Shown here in pieces: positions 39,968 through 48,500 of a stretch of DNA of 64,000 bases (position 1 is the stretch's first letter; each line of letters starts with the position of its first letter). Position numbers and translations under genes: made by a program. Source of the DNA: Gonocerus acuteangulatus (lineage: Eukaryota > Arthropoda > Insecta > Hemiptera > Coreidae). Location of the stretch: assembly GCA_946811695.1 (NCBI GenBank), contig OX328124.1:61126204-61190203 (forward strand), in the 5' to 3' direction. The notes below the pieces were generated by a model. It was not told the origin of the DNA, did no database searches, and saw only the letters and a program-made list of their open reading frames with translations.

Positions 39968-41787
39968 GGGATGGAATTATGAATAGTTTCAATTCGAGAA
40001 AATGGAAAATAACGTTATTGGACTTTGAAAACATCCACATGAAAGTAGTATATTTGCTTGTTCTAGTACAAATACTAGAGCAAATTATTATAAACAATAA
40101 TAATAGAAATGAATACATAACATTTAGATTATTGAAAAATAAAAAAGTATTAAAGATAGTACTCTGAATAAACAAATGTTACCTCTTCGGGATGGTAAAT
40201 AACTCTTGTAACTTTTTTGGTGTGGCCTTTAAGAATTGAAACAACCTGTTCAGTATCCTTATTAAAAACTGTTGCATTTCTGTCATTACCTCCAGTCAAT
40301 ATTTTACTAGTATCTGCTTGATGAATATCAAGAGACAAGATGCCCGGTACTGATGCACTGTGAAGGCCCTGAAAATTTAATAAATATGCAACTTTTGGGG
40401 GGGAAATGTAAGAGCTTAGTTGTTTTCAAAAGTTGTTGAATGACTACGTATTAAGTAAGTTAAAAATACAGAAACACATATATTACATTTAATAATGTCA
40501 TTATAAGTTAAAAGCTTATTAAAAATAACTTACAGGTTGTGAAGCAACAGTTTTGTAATTTCGAATTGACTCTTGCGGAACCAGATCTTCTGGTATAGTA
40601 CGACCTCTTTTCTTCCTCTCTTGCGTGAGAATTGTAGCCTTATCCTGAAGCTTCTGAATGACTTCCGCTGACATTCCAGCTTGTTCTGTTGGTTGATTTG
40701 CCACACCTCCTGCTTCCACAGCCAAAGCCTACAATTTAATAACTATTAACAAGAAAATAAAAAATTCCTTAAGAGGTAGAAGCTATATTTGGAAGTGGTA
40801 GTAAGAATTTCCAAGAGGTGAGAAATTACAGTAGGTATTTTGAAACCTCATTTTGGGAAATGAGTACTCCCATGTCATAACCTTATTGGTTATTATTACA
40901 AAAAAAAAAAAAAAAACTAAGTACTTTACCCACTCCAGTACTGGATAATTTTTCTCTTCTCTTAGACAAATAGGAGGCTTGTAACACAAGCCAAAAAGTT
41001 TGAAAATAAACCTGAATAACGAACCCTGGATAAAAGCTCTAGGTAATATTTCATATCATTACTAAGTACTTACGGGTTGAGGAATCGTAGCTGAGGGTTG
41101 GGCGATGCCAGCTTGAGGTTTCAAAGTAGCCAATGCTTCCCTGGCAGCCGTTACTTCCTTTGTTAATCTACCAATAACTCTGCAAGCAGCATCATGCTGA
41201 TACAATGCATGACTTAGCTCTTGTCGAGCAGTTTGCAATTGTTGCCGCTGGGTAAAACTCTGCAACATCACAGCATCCCATTCATCTTGTAAGGTTTTTA
41301 AAATTGCAGGGATGGATGTTGCAGAAGGCGGTTTAGGTTTAACAACAGGGGTAGCTGTGAATTACAACATAATTAATCACTCATGTTACAAAAATGTAAT
41401 ATTAAACAATTCTATGTAAGCCAGCTTACTCTTGATATCAATAAGCTGTTCAGTACTCAACTCCTTTCCATTAATCGGGTCAGTGCCATTTTCAGCAATG
41501 TATTTCTCTATAAGCCTTCTTTCAAATATAGAACCTGACACTGGTGAAACAACTGGATGCTCTGGGACTTCATTTGACACTAGAAATAGATTGCTTCTTA
41601 AATTCTAGAGTTCAGTAATAGAAATAACACTTATTTATAATAGAATACAAATAGACAAATGAGAGATTTTTCTAATACTATGAGAATAAGCGAAAGTGAC
41701 AGCGGCAAACGCGTGTTTTCATGACTATTTTCATACATACAATTCATTTAAACTGATAAACAACTTACAAGCACAACAAAGAGACAT
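13768..41787 (-). CDS. PRPF19: Pre-mRNA-processing factor 19 (complete, nine exons)
   Basis: U-box E3 ubiquitin ligase, core of the Prp19/NineTeen complex that remodels the spliceosome and also acts in DNA damage signalling. Exons in transcription order: 41787-41769, 41579-41430, 41354-41074, 40728-40534, 40368-40183, 30727-30527, 29993-29855, 24421-24217, 13909-13768. The phases close perfectly to 1518 nt, or 505 residues plus stop, against about 504 in vertebrates. Domains: U-box (1-57), proline-rich link and coiled coil (about 58-150), then a seven-bladed WD40 propeller from about 215 to the end. The first ATG opens [15 protein letters not shown], equivalent to the conserved N-terminus. 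Introns of 9.5, 5.4 and 10.3 kb hold most transposons in the window; the exons are clean. Confidence 0.97.
14204..17023. mobile_element. Harbinger-like DNA transposon, 2.8 kb, decayed
   Basis: The terminal inverted repeats are over 50 bp long and begin GGCCCAGCGCACACGGTGAG. They are flanked by TAA on both sides (14201-14203, 17024-17026), the PIF/Harbinger type of duplication. The right end is partly duplicated: a second near-copy of the terminal segment sits at about 16750-16868. No intact transposase remains; the plus-strand start [16 protein letters not shown] at 14385 soon meets stops and is not assigned. The fold-back element at 15399-16579 lies inside. The whole sits in PRPF19 intron 8. 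Confidence 0.75.
15399..16579. mobile_element. Fold-back element, CAGTCCAGGCAACG ends (copy 1)
   Basis: 1181 bp whose two halves are inverted copies of each other over about 400 bp per arm, ending CAGTCCAGGCAACG and CGTTGCCTGGACTG. A 3-bp duplication, ATA, flanks it. Each arm has a C- or G-rich run next to GGTCCC. A second copy lies at 31127-32203 with a different 3-bp duplication. No coding sequence. Superfamily not assigned. Confidence 0.8.
17830..18079. mobile_element. hAT-type MITE with 8-bp target duplication
   Basis: 250 bp with inverted ends CATGGGCGTATAT and ATATACGCCCATG, each followed inward by G/C runs and CTGAG/CTCAG. Flanked by an exact 8-bp duplication TACAGAAG (17822-17829, 18080-18087), characteristic of hAT transposition. 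No ORF. Confidence 0.85.
20430..21765 (+). mobile_element. Truncated LTR retroelement: LTR, repeated tRNA-Lys-type primer site, gag start
   Basis: Inserted in the TA microsatellite of the hairpin-ended repeat. An LTR-like stretch (about 20430-21115) is followed by three primer-binding-site-like copies: TGGCGACCCAACGTGGCG, TGGCGCCCAACGTGGGGC and TGGCGCCCAACGTAGACG, starting at about 21113, 21169 and 21220. The middle one equals the site complementary to the 3' end of tRNA-Lys(CUU). A 148-residue ORF (21321-21767) follows. No protease, pol or second LTR is present, so the rest was deleted, apparently at an AT-rich junction. Confidence 0.65.
21321..21767 (+). pseudogene. Gag N-terminal fragment with heptad repeats
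   Basis: 148 codons. The first half is acidic; the second half is a charged coiled coil with two copies of KLENKI-like and ANRIEQN repeats (about residues 93-140). Gag is inferred from position directly after the primer-binding sites; no zinc knuckle or capsid motif is visible. The frame ends where the flanking repeat resumes. Confidence 0.5.
24217..24421 (-). CDS. PRPF19: PRPF19 exon 8, WD40 blades
   Basis: 205 nt: [40 protein letters not shown] and [15 protein letters not shown]. It ends in a split Arg codon before GTAATG. Confidence 0.96.
25028..26173 (-). pseudogene. Gypsy integrase
   Basis: 381-codon frame. It starts in the zinc-binding region ([14 protein letters not shown]), then the DDE core: [18 protein letters not shown] and [10 protein letters not shown] carry the two Asp and the Glu. 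Then RRIRTTLPI and a charged tail. The frame passes the polypurine tract and stops a few codons inside the 3' LTR. Confidence 0.9.
26019..26924 (-). pseudogene. Gypsy RNase H and integrase zinc region
   Basis: Contains [16 protein letters not shown], where the first RNase H Asp appears replaced by Asn; [20 protein letters not shown] with the catalytic Glu; and [14 protein letters not shown]. Followed by the linker. A frame change at about 26150-26200 separates it from the integrase. Confidence 0.85.
26921..27637 (-). pseudogene. Gypsy reverse transcriptase
   Basis: Motifs: [19 protein letters not shown], then [16 protein letters not shown] (usually [10 protein letters not shown]; here the first catalytic Asp is Asn), [20 protein letters not shown], and LADDFLVYG with the catalytic DD pair. 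Ends after [10 protein letters not shown], where a frameshift separates it from the RNase H frame. Confidence 0.88.
27871..28185 (-). pseudogene. Gypsy aspartic protease
   Basis: Contains [20 protein letters not shown] is the catalytic loop of retroviral-type proteases. It follows the zinc knuckle in the usual gag-pol order. The frame ends at a stop shortly before the reverse transcriptase. Confidence 0.8.
28418..29059 (-). pseudogene. Gypsy gag, broken by a stop
   Basis: Starts [15 protein letters not shown] and contains [19 protein letters not shown], the capsid-like part of Mag-type Gag. An in-frame TAA at about 28718 splits it; the frame resumes as [20 protein letters not shown]. Another stop follows at about 28418, before the zinc knuckles CYRCG and [14 protein letters not shown] near 28205-28325. 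Confidence 0.8.
29855..29993 (-). CDS. PRPF19: PRPF19 exon 7, WD40 blade
   Basis: 139 nt encoding [19 protein letters not shown] and [17 protein letters not shown]. It ends one base into the glycine codon completed by exon 8. Confidence 0.95.
30527..30727 (-). CDS. PRPF19: PRPF19 exon 6, WD40 blades
   Basis: 67 codons: [39 protein letters not shown] and [14 protein letters not shown]. It is separated from exon 5 by 9.5 kb of transposons. Confidence 0.96.
31127..32203. mobile_element. Fold-back element, CAGTCCAGACAACG ends (copy 2)
   Basis: 1077 bp, same family as 15399-16579, with inverted arms and the conserved GGTCCCATTT...CGGGTTTTCACTTATATCTC block near each end. A different 3-bp duplication, CAT (31124-31126, 32204-32206), shows independent insertion. 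It lies in PRPF19 intron 5 near an A-tract (about 31006-31044). Confidence 0.8.
32454..32492 (-). ncRNA. Hammerhead-ribozyme-like motif, Penelope left arm
   Basis: On the minus strand: GCC, CTGATGA, a stem GGCTTG/CAAGCC with a 5-nt loop, GAAAC, GTC, GGC. This is the type I hammerhead layout: stem I GCC/GGC, both invariant core strings, stem II, a minimal stem III and cleavage after GTC. Hammerheads of this minimal form are known in Penelope-like elements. Activity is not shown here. Confidence 0.7.
33006..33816 (-). pseudogene. Penelope-like RT end and GIY-YIG endonuclease (left arm)
   Basis: The minus strand reads [18 protein letters not shown] and [20 protein letters not shown] (end of Penelope RT), then [20 protein letters not shown] with the GIY-YIG core, and [18 protein letters not shown]. 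Frame changes between 33205 and 33816 make it nonfunctional. Its upstream part was cut off by the mariner. Confidence 0.82.
33768..35051 (+). mobile_element. mariner-family transposon, 1284 bp, inactive
   Basis: TA duplications at 33766-33767 and 35052-35053. Inverted ends share AGTAAGGTCCA/TAAGTTTC on the left and the inverse of GAAACTTTTGGACCTTAC on the right. It encodes a decayed transposase (33936-34988). The length is typical of mariner. Confidence 0.93.
33936..34988 (+). pseudogene. mariner transposase, three stops and a lost catalytic Asp
   Basis: About 350 codons from ATG at 33936 ([13 protein letters not shown]). N-terminal helix-turn-helix halves, then IVTGDETMV (first catalytic Asp), [11 protein letters not shown] where the second Asp is Asn, and [15 protein letters not shown] with the third Asp. 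In-frame stops lie at about 33998, 34155 and 34653. Pieces 34161-34655 and 34713-34988 remain open. Family architecture is D,D34D; this copy is catalytically dead on two grounds. Confidence 0.9.
35170..35964 (+). pseudogene. Penelope-like RT end and GIY-YIG endonuclease (right arm)
   Basis: Reads [19 protein letters not shown] and [20 protein letters not shown], then [20 protein letters not shown], a frameshift at about 35760, and [20 protein letters not shown]. Compared with the left arm it lacks the few bases coding SGGHD. The 5' two thirds of the element is missing. Confidence 0.82.
36338..36452. repeat. TA microsatellites in the Penelope 3' region
   Basis: Two (TA)n tracts separated by GTATGTGTATGTAGGC. 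The matching left-arm tract is shorter (about 32519-32563), so the arms differ in copy number. Confidence 0.9.
36509..36547 (+). ncRNA. Hammerhead-ribozyme-like motif, Penelope right arm
   Basis: Same core and stems as the motif at 32454-32492, on the plus strand, just after the TA microsatellites. It is followed by CATAATAAAACC and the shared element end. Confidence 0.7.
36640..38110 (-). pseudogene. I/Jockey-type LINE relic: RNase H and C-terminal zinc motif
   Basis: Minus-strand frame 38024-37377 contains [35 protein letters not shown] and [14 protein letters not shown], the Asp-Glu-Asp signature of LINE RNase H. The [19 protein letters not shown] block continues after a stop that replaces W (TGA at about 37377). 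Further on are [27 protein letters not shown] and two more stops. It is a dead 3' fragment. The left boundary abuts the Penelope palindrome. Confidence 0.85.
38285..38471 (-). mobile_element. tRNA-derived SINE, family A, copy 1
   Basis: On the minus strand: GGGTCTCCCGTGGTCTAGTG (A box), ATGGTGGGTTTGTTCCCC (B box, mutated here), a body with GGAATTTTCTCATCCC, then poly-A. Two further copies are at 44.6 and 57.3 kb. The anticodon-loop position TTCATAA suggests a tRNA-Met ancestor. Confidence 0.82.
38472..40182. other. PRPF19 intron 5, unassigned AT-rich stretch with long A tract
   Basis: No coding similarity. It contains CCAGCCGGCTGGACAT near 38520 and CCAGTATACTGGACAT near 39412, both palindromic and related, and a 53-base A run at about 39912-39964. 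The motif GAAGGCGTTAA near 39550 looks like a piggyBac-type end, but no partner end was found. Confidence 0.4.
40183..40368 (-). CDS. PRPF19: PRPF19 exon 5, first WD40 blades
   Basis: 62 codons beginning [20 protein letters not shown] and including [17 protein letters not shown] and [17 protein letters not shown]. Confidence 0.95.
40534..40728 (-). CDS. PRPF19: PRPF19 exon 4, linker
   Basis: 65 codons with [20 protein letters not shown] and [20 protein letters not shown], the conserved helix before the propeller. Confidence 0.95.
41074..41354 (-). CDS. PRPF19: PRPF19 exon 3, tetramerising coiled coil
   Basis: 281 nt. Encodes [15 protein letters not shown], the helix [20 protein letters not shown] and [19 protein letters not shown]. 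This coiled coil forms the Prp19 tetramer. Confidence 0.96.
41430..41579 (-). CDS. PRPF19: PRPF19 exon 2, U-box
   Basis: 150 nt. Encodes [35 protein letters not shown] and [11 protein letters not shown], the U-box that binds the E2 enzyme. The split Lys/Thr junction continues at 41354. Confidence 0.96.
41769..41787 (-). CDS. PRPF19: PRPF19 exon 1 (19 nt)
   Basis: ATG plus 16 nt encoding MSLCCA and the first base of the next codon, then donor GTAAGT. Joined to exon 2 it gives [15 protein letters not shown], colinear with [15 protein letters not shown] of vertebrates. Confidence 0.9.
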
Positions 41788-42353
41788 TGTGTTTAAAACA
41801 AGATATTTTAATTACACACAGTTACTAAATTCATAAAACACCGGTGCATCGAAATTGCAATAACAAAGCAGGTTGCAATCACCCCCTTGAAGATGCTGCT
41901 TTATATTAAAAAAAAAAAAAAAAAGGTTTGTCTCGTAAATATAGAAGTTTAAAACCTATAAAAAAATTATTCATAGTTTCAATGGAATCATCAAGAATAC
42001 GTATTCTGGTCGTAATTAAAAGTTAGTGATATTGCAACTCTGTATAGAATAATACACATATCTTGGAAGCAGTTGCTAAAGTCTATCTAGGTTGATTGGG
42101 GAACTGTAGTGGATGAATGACGTATTGTTTTCATTTTTTTTTAAATTCTCTCTATTGTACGCTCAATATTACATCATATACTAAAAATGTAAGTGAAATA
42201 TGATCCAAAACATTTGCTTATTTAAATCCATGTGATTTTTCAGTGTGATGGTGTAAGTTGTCACTTTTTGAAGTAATTCTTGTTTTTTTAATCTCATTTA
42301 TATACTGAAAGTAAGAATAGATCTGTCAAAATCTCATTCATTTTATTGTCGAA
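41788..42353. promoter_or_regulatory. Shared upstream region between PRPF19 and RNF185
   Basis: 566 bp between the two start codons on opposite strands. Both genes are probably transcribed outward from here. No TATA box or known element was identified with confidence; 5' UTR lengths are unknown. Confidence 0.5.
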
Positions 42354-42529
42354 ATGGGCTTCAATTTTAGATCATTGGTTTCAAAAGTAATGGAGACAGC
42401 CAATGCTCCAGGCCCATCCAAAAGTGGGAAAGATGGAGAGGAGAAAGAAGAAAATCCTATGTTTGAATGTAACATATGCCTGGATACAGCCAAAGATGCA
42501 GTTGTCAGTATGTGTGGACATCTATTTTG
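42354..42529 (+). CDS. RNF185: RNF185 exon 1, N-terminus and first half of RING
   Basis: 176 nt; ends in split codon TG|C within CGHLFC, before GTTAGT. Confidence 0.92.
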
Positions 42530-45500
42530 GTTAGTACTTTTATTTATTTATGATGATGCTCCGCATCTAAAGCGAAGAGCATTATTTAGTTATTTGACTA
42601 TACGTATTTCCATGAAATTCAACCTTAAACTAATCCTTATTTAGCCTTGGCTTTTAGATGTCACTGTCATTTCTTTTTGAAAAAGTATGGCGATATCCTT
42701 TCCAATAAAACAACAACAAAGACATTTTATGTAGCTATTTGGACTACAGAATGTTGAATAAATATTGAATCTCTTACTGCCACTTTCTCTAATCTGTTAT
42801 CAGTAATGACATGAGAATTCTCTTAAGTTCAGATTTTTATTTAAGATTAGGATTTCTTTTCATGCGTTAAATAAGTCTTCCCAAATAATCTAGTGATTCA
42901 TTCTTTTGAGTGACTTTTGTATTGAATTATTATTTTCAAATAAATGGAATCAAACAGAAAATGTATTATCTCTTATTGTCCTGTCAAATGACTGGTTATT
43001 ACGTATTTCATCATGCTCAGTTATTTGATGGATCCATATATTTTTTTTTATTATTTGTTAAAAGCCCCTTGTCCATTAATTATTTTGGGATGTTTTCTTT
43101 TTCGGTTATAACCACCCATTGAGCTCTTCTGTTTCTCTGATAGAGTTGTGAAGGATTCTTTTCTTAAATGTATGAAACATTGATATTAAACTCATAAAGA
43201 CTTAGATGTTCATTACTTTATTTACTTTTAGAACATGGATGTTGATTGTCTTCTATTCACTCACTTATATGGATAATATATATGAGCAGACAACTCGAAT
43301 CTTTTGTCAGATTCTTGAGAGTAATTTAGTGTTTTTAATTCAGCAATCTTTTTCTATTCACTTAGAAGTATTTAAATACCACCTATTATGTTGAACACAT
43401 TTCTCCACCAGACAGTTATTAATAGTCCACCTTTTTTTTATGATGGAACACAATTGGTGGTAATATTGCTTTGGGCTCTGGTCATGTTCCTAAAAGGTTA
43501 TTAGTATCTCTCTAGGAATATATCAAATATTGGGTAATGGCTTTATAAAGCTTTCAATTATTTTTATTTAAATTGTAACATCCATTATTATTACCTAAGG
43601 ATTTTAGGACGGGTTACCTATAGGTTACCACCCTTTTCTAGCCAGGAGAAGGCTGATGCTTTTTCTTTTTTCTTAAGAAAAGCCACCACCCCATTGTGGT
43701 AATCAAACTCATAACCTTTGGCACAGAGTGTTAAGTGCTCATGCCTTAACACTCAAATCCACCGGGCCTCCAAACCAAAACATATTTCAAATATGTTTAT
43801 TCTTGAAAAGCAAGCACTTCTTATTATATGTAATTCTTATTTTATTGGCGTGAATATGTTGTTTTATTTCATTTCTTCACTTAATTTTCTATTCTATTAA
43901 ATATCTGTTTCTTCATTGAAAGTTGGTGTTAGCTTTCGATACAAATTTTTTTACTCCTAAGTTCCCACTCGAGATGGACATTCAAGTACTAGCGTCGCCC
44001 GACGTTCAACGGGAACCAGTGTATTCAACATAGTATAGTCCTTGGCCCCCATTTTAGATTACCAAAATTCTTTGTAGTATTATTTCGAAAAATGAATGCT
44101 ACCTTATTGGGTAATTACGTAATTATAATAACACTTAACACTCTGTGCCAAAGGCCGTGGATTCGATTCCCACTAGGAGCGGTGGCTTTTCTTTGGAAAA
44201 AAGAAATGGCATCAGCCCTATCCGGGCTAGAAAAGGGAAGTGACCTATAGATAACCCATTCTAAAATTCTGAGTTAATTATAGTAGATGTTAATGTTTAA
44301 ATAAATGAATGAATATAATAAATAGGAAATTTACTATATTCATACAAAATTTGTGCTAACATACTTTAGACCTACTAAATTTAAATGTTCATGGCATGAA
44401 ACTACAGTCTCCACATTACAATGTTATTTTATAGCAATCATTGTTATATTTGATTTTTAAAAGTGAGCTGGTATTTAATATGTATTCATCTTTGTTAGGA
44501 TTTTAGAGAAAGAAAAAAATACCTCAAAAGTCAACATAAAAGAAAACATGCACATTATTGAAAATAGAGAAATAACCATGAATAAAAAAAACTAATATAA
44601 AATAATTTATAATTTTTTTTATTTTATTTTTTTTTACTGCGCATCGACAAATCTTGGCCATTAGCGCCGACATCCAGGGTGCAGCCAGGAATTTTCCCAG
44701 CGAGCCCTGAGATGACAAAATTCCTGCCGCCGGTGGGGATCGAACCCACCATCTCCCGCTTATGAATCTAGCGCGCTAGCCACTAGACCACAGGAGACCC
44801 CTTATAAATTTATTAGACAAAACTTGAATACTTTTTAAAATTTGACAAGATATTTGATTGCATATTATTAATATCCTTCTTCCGAAGATAGATTTTAACC
44901 CTTGCACTGCTATAGACTGATATATCAATATGGTGGTTGCAGCGCACCAGGTGCTACGGACTGATATATCAGTTCCGCTTCTTTTGCTCTTGGCTGCTAC
45001 AAGCTATTATATCAGTCCTACTATTGCCATCTGTAGGCTGTTTATAGAAGCTGCAGTGTACTTCAAAGCCGATAGGGAGCTTAGGATTTCACTTTTGTCA
45101 CTTAAGATTCCAACTACTCAGTCTATCCGTATGTATACCTGCTATCTCCATTTGTTTACTGCCGAAAACCGTTGTTTCTCTTACCTGGAATTAACCCTGC
45201 AGTATATTTTGTGCTTTTCTTGTGAACAATTGTGTGTGTGTGTGTAAATATTTTTAAGAAAATTGATTCTTAACAAGAATTGTTAGAAATTTTGACGAAC
45301 GTGAGCGAAAGTGAAGCGGAGTTTTATTTGGATGAAGATGAGGGTTCTGACGAGATCATGTGTTGTGATGTATCCCACAATAGAGGAGAAACACCTGGAA
45401 CTAGTGGAATGCAAATTACAAGAGAAATATCCTCCGACAAAGCATTGTGTGACGAAAGTATTCAGCACATGGGGCACTCCAGGCGATTGGCTATCCCGCA

Positions 45501-48500
45501 CCACCAAACCATCTTACCCTACGAGTATTACACAGCCTAAAGGTTAATTTAAAGACTTCTCCGATTTTAACATCTGATACTAAACAGCTCCTCTTGTAGC
45601 TGATCTCAGTTTGTACAAGTAGTTAGGCTGAATACTTTGTTTACTAGTCTTCAAAATGTATGCAACACCATTTGGGCAGGTTTATTAAAAATTACTAGTA
45701 GGTAAAAGTATTTTATTTTAACATTTGACCTTTTACCTATTTGATAAAAATCATTGAGAATTTGGGGTAATTTTTGAGAATCATTAATATTTTTAGAATT
45801 TTCACTAAGTGATATTTTTTAGTCACCATTCAAAGGAAACTTAGTTCTGGATTTATTTTTTTCACAAAAATTGTCTTCGAACATCACTTTCTGATATGTT
45901 TTTTCAGCTGGCCATGCTTACATCAATGGCTTGAAACAAGGCCTTCACGCCAGCTATGTCCTGTTTGCAAAGCAGCTATAGGAAAGGACAAAGTTATTCC
46001 TTTATATGGAAGAGGAAGTAATCAACAAGAAGATCCAAGGTATGTTAAATATTATAGAAGATTTGTTGAAGTTTTTTCATAACTTCAATTTATTGGCATT
46101 TTCATTCTCCATTCCCCTTAGGAGAAAAACCTGTAAAGCAGGGCTCACCTCGGGGAGCCCAGCCCGAAAAAACCCAAATGTTTTTTTCAAGTAAAAAGTT
46201 ACGGTACATTCATAACTTTTACTAGAGACACAAAAATGATTATAATAATAATTATCATTTAGTATTATAATAATGGCACAGCCTGAATTGTCTTGACATT
46301 TAGATGTGGTCAAGACAACTGAAATACAAAAATGAAGCATTGACCAAGCAGTATCAGTGTTCTTTTATGCAGGAAGTGCATCTTTTAATGCAGTTAAACT
46401 TGATAATTGCAAACACATGATTGAGAAACTAAGACCTGTATCTAAACCACCATCGACAAAAGATATCACTGGGAGACTTTTACATGTTGCAGTCAATAAA
46501 GTATATGTGAATCTGGAACAAAAAGTTCCAAATTGTAAATTATCACTAACATTCAAGTGTTAAAAATGACCCTATTTAAGCTGTCACTATTCATATTGGG
46601 ACAGAGAGTTTCCTACTGAAAGTTTATGATGCTTGGTCTCAGAAGACAGATGATTTTGCAGCTGTAAGAGCTGCTCTGGTATTCATTAAGATCTTCCCTC
46701 TTTAATAGCACGGACTAACTGTTAGGATATGCAAATGACTTTGACATTGCAGCCAGGTCGGAGTGGTCAGTGACATAGGCGATTCTAACTTTTGAGACAG
46801 AAGCTAAGTTTCTTGGTCTAGTTGTCATTGAGGCGAATTCTAAGTATTTGAGTATTAGAGAAGGCATCAGAGAGTTTGATGTTGGGTTGTATAAGTTCGA
46901 GAAGGTTAGCAGCTTTGCTTACCTAGGGACTGAGCTCAACACAATGAACGGAGAATTGATGCTTCTTTCGACACTCCAGACACTTTAGAGGCCAATGCCT
47001 CTCTGGTATGATTTGACCAAGATCAATCAGAATAAAACTTTGTTCCAGACAGTCTTAAAATAAGTTTTGGAAGCTTGAGTCATTTGTAAAGCAGGCGAGA
47101 ATCTTAGTATTTGAAAGAACGATATTAAAAGGATCTTTGGTCCCGGGTCAATCCATATCAAATCAACCAATGAATATTGTTAACAGTACAATTTCCATTT
47201 ATACATATATAAACTATTTTTTTTTTTAAATTTTATAATGAGTTATCAGTTGTTGGCATCCATTTTGTTTGTGAAGTTCGGTCATTTGTTGCGTTTTCAG
47301 AGGTTATCAATAAGTTAAATAACTTTTTTATTTATTAAGCTATCAACTTGAACTGAAAACCATTCAATTCCATATGAAACTATCTACAAATAAGGTTATT
47401 GGGTCATTCCATGTCAAATCAACACACTTTTTGACCTCACCCTTTCCGATATTAATGAAAATTGGCACACCCAAAGTAGGTGTTGGGACAAATAAAAATA
47501 CCAAATTTCAAATTTTTATCTAAAACAGTTTTCAAAATACGGCCACGTAAAGTTTTCAAAAAGCGGTCAAAATCTCGCTTTTTCAGAGCATTTAAATAGA
47601 CATAACTCCTCTGCTGTTTACGTTACAAACATGGATAAGGTGTCATTGTTTAGCTCTTTATATGCCCTTTCAAACGATATGCAACACATGATAGGTTATG
47701 AGAACATATTTTTTTCAAAATCAAAAATAAAATTTTGAATCTAAATATTTTCAAAAACGCATCTTCAAAAATTTTGAAAAAATTATATTAAATAGGTCAT
47801 ATTTTTTTTTTTAGTTAATTTTAAGTGCATCGACTGCCAAGGCCAATAGCACAATAGGTCATATTATTACTAATTTGTATAGCAAATTTGGTTATGGGAT
47901 GGAAATGGGTTCTAAGTCAAAATAATTTAAAACCGAAGGCGGCTTTGGACTAATTTTACGTATTTTTATACGTAAAAGCTTTGTAATACATAATTGTATA
48001 ATTTAATCCAAACATTACTGTTGCATATATTTTATAGACACTTTAACTTCATTATCTTATATTCGTCTGTGGCAGAAGGTCAATTTTATAAAAACACACT
48101 TTCTTTTTTCTGTACTCTTTTATTTGGCTCTACATGTTTCACGTCGCTGTGACGCCTCTTCAGGAGCACTTAATCTAAATAAAATAAAACATGGTTACAG
48201 CCTATCCATTAGAGAACCTTCCGCAGGTAGGGCCACGTCTGGACTGATAAGATCAATCATGTCTACTAGGTATCAGCTGTTTAAAATCGATAGTTTTAGG
48301 GTAAATGTCGATTTTCCAAAAGAAGTTTTTTGTCATTTTATAAAATGTTTTTAAGTCGTCTTGTTTATTAAATTAAAAAATATTTTATCCAGGTATTTAA
48401 TATCTGTTTTTTTGTTGACGGCCTTTTTCCTATTTTTAATTATGTGTATATTTTCCTTAATTTTTCTTTTTATGGGGTTTTTCTCTTTATCTAATATCTT

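Noticed and set aside
48124..48354. 76-codon plus-strand ORF repeated exactly at 51354 and 54579
   Set aside because: It is antisense to the Penelope 3' region and overlaps the hammerhead-like motif. Its conservation only reflects unit identity.
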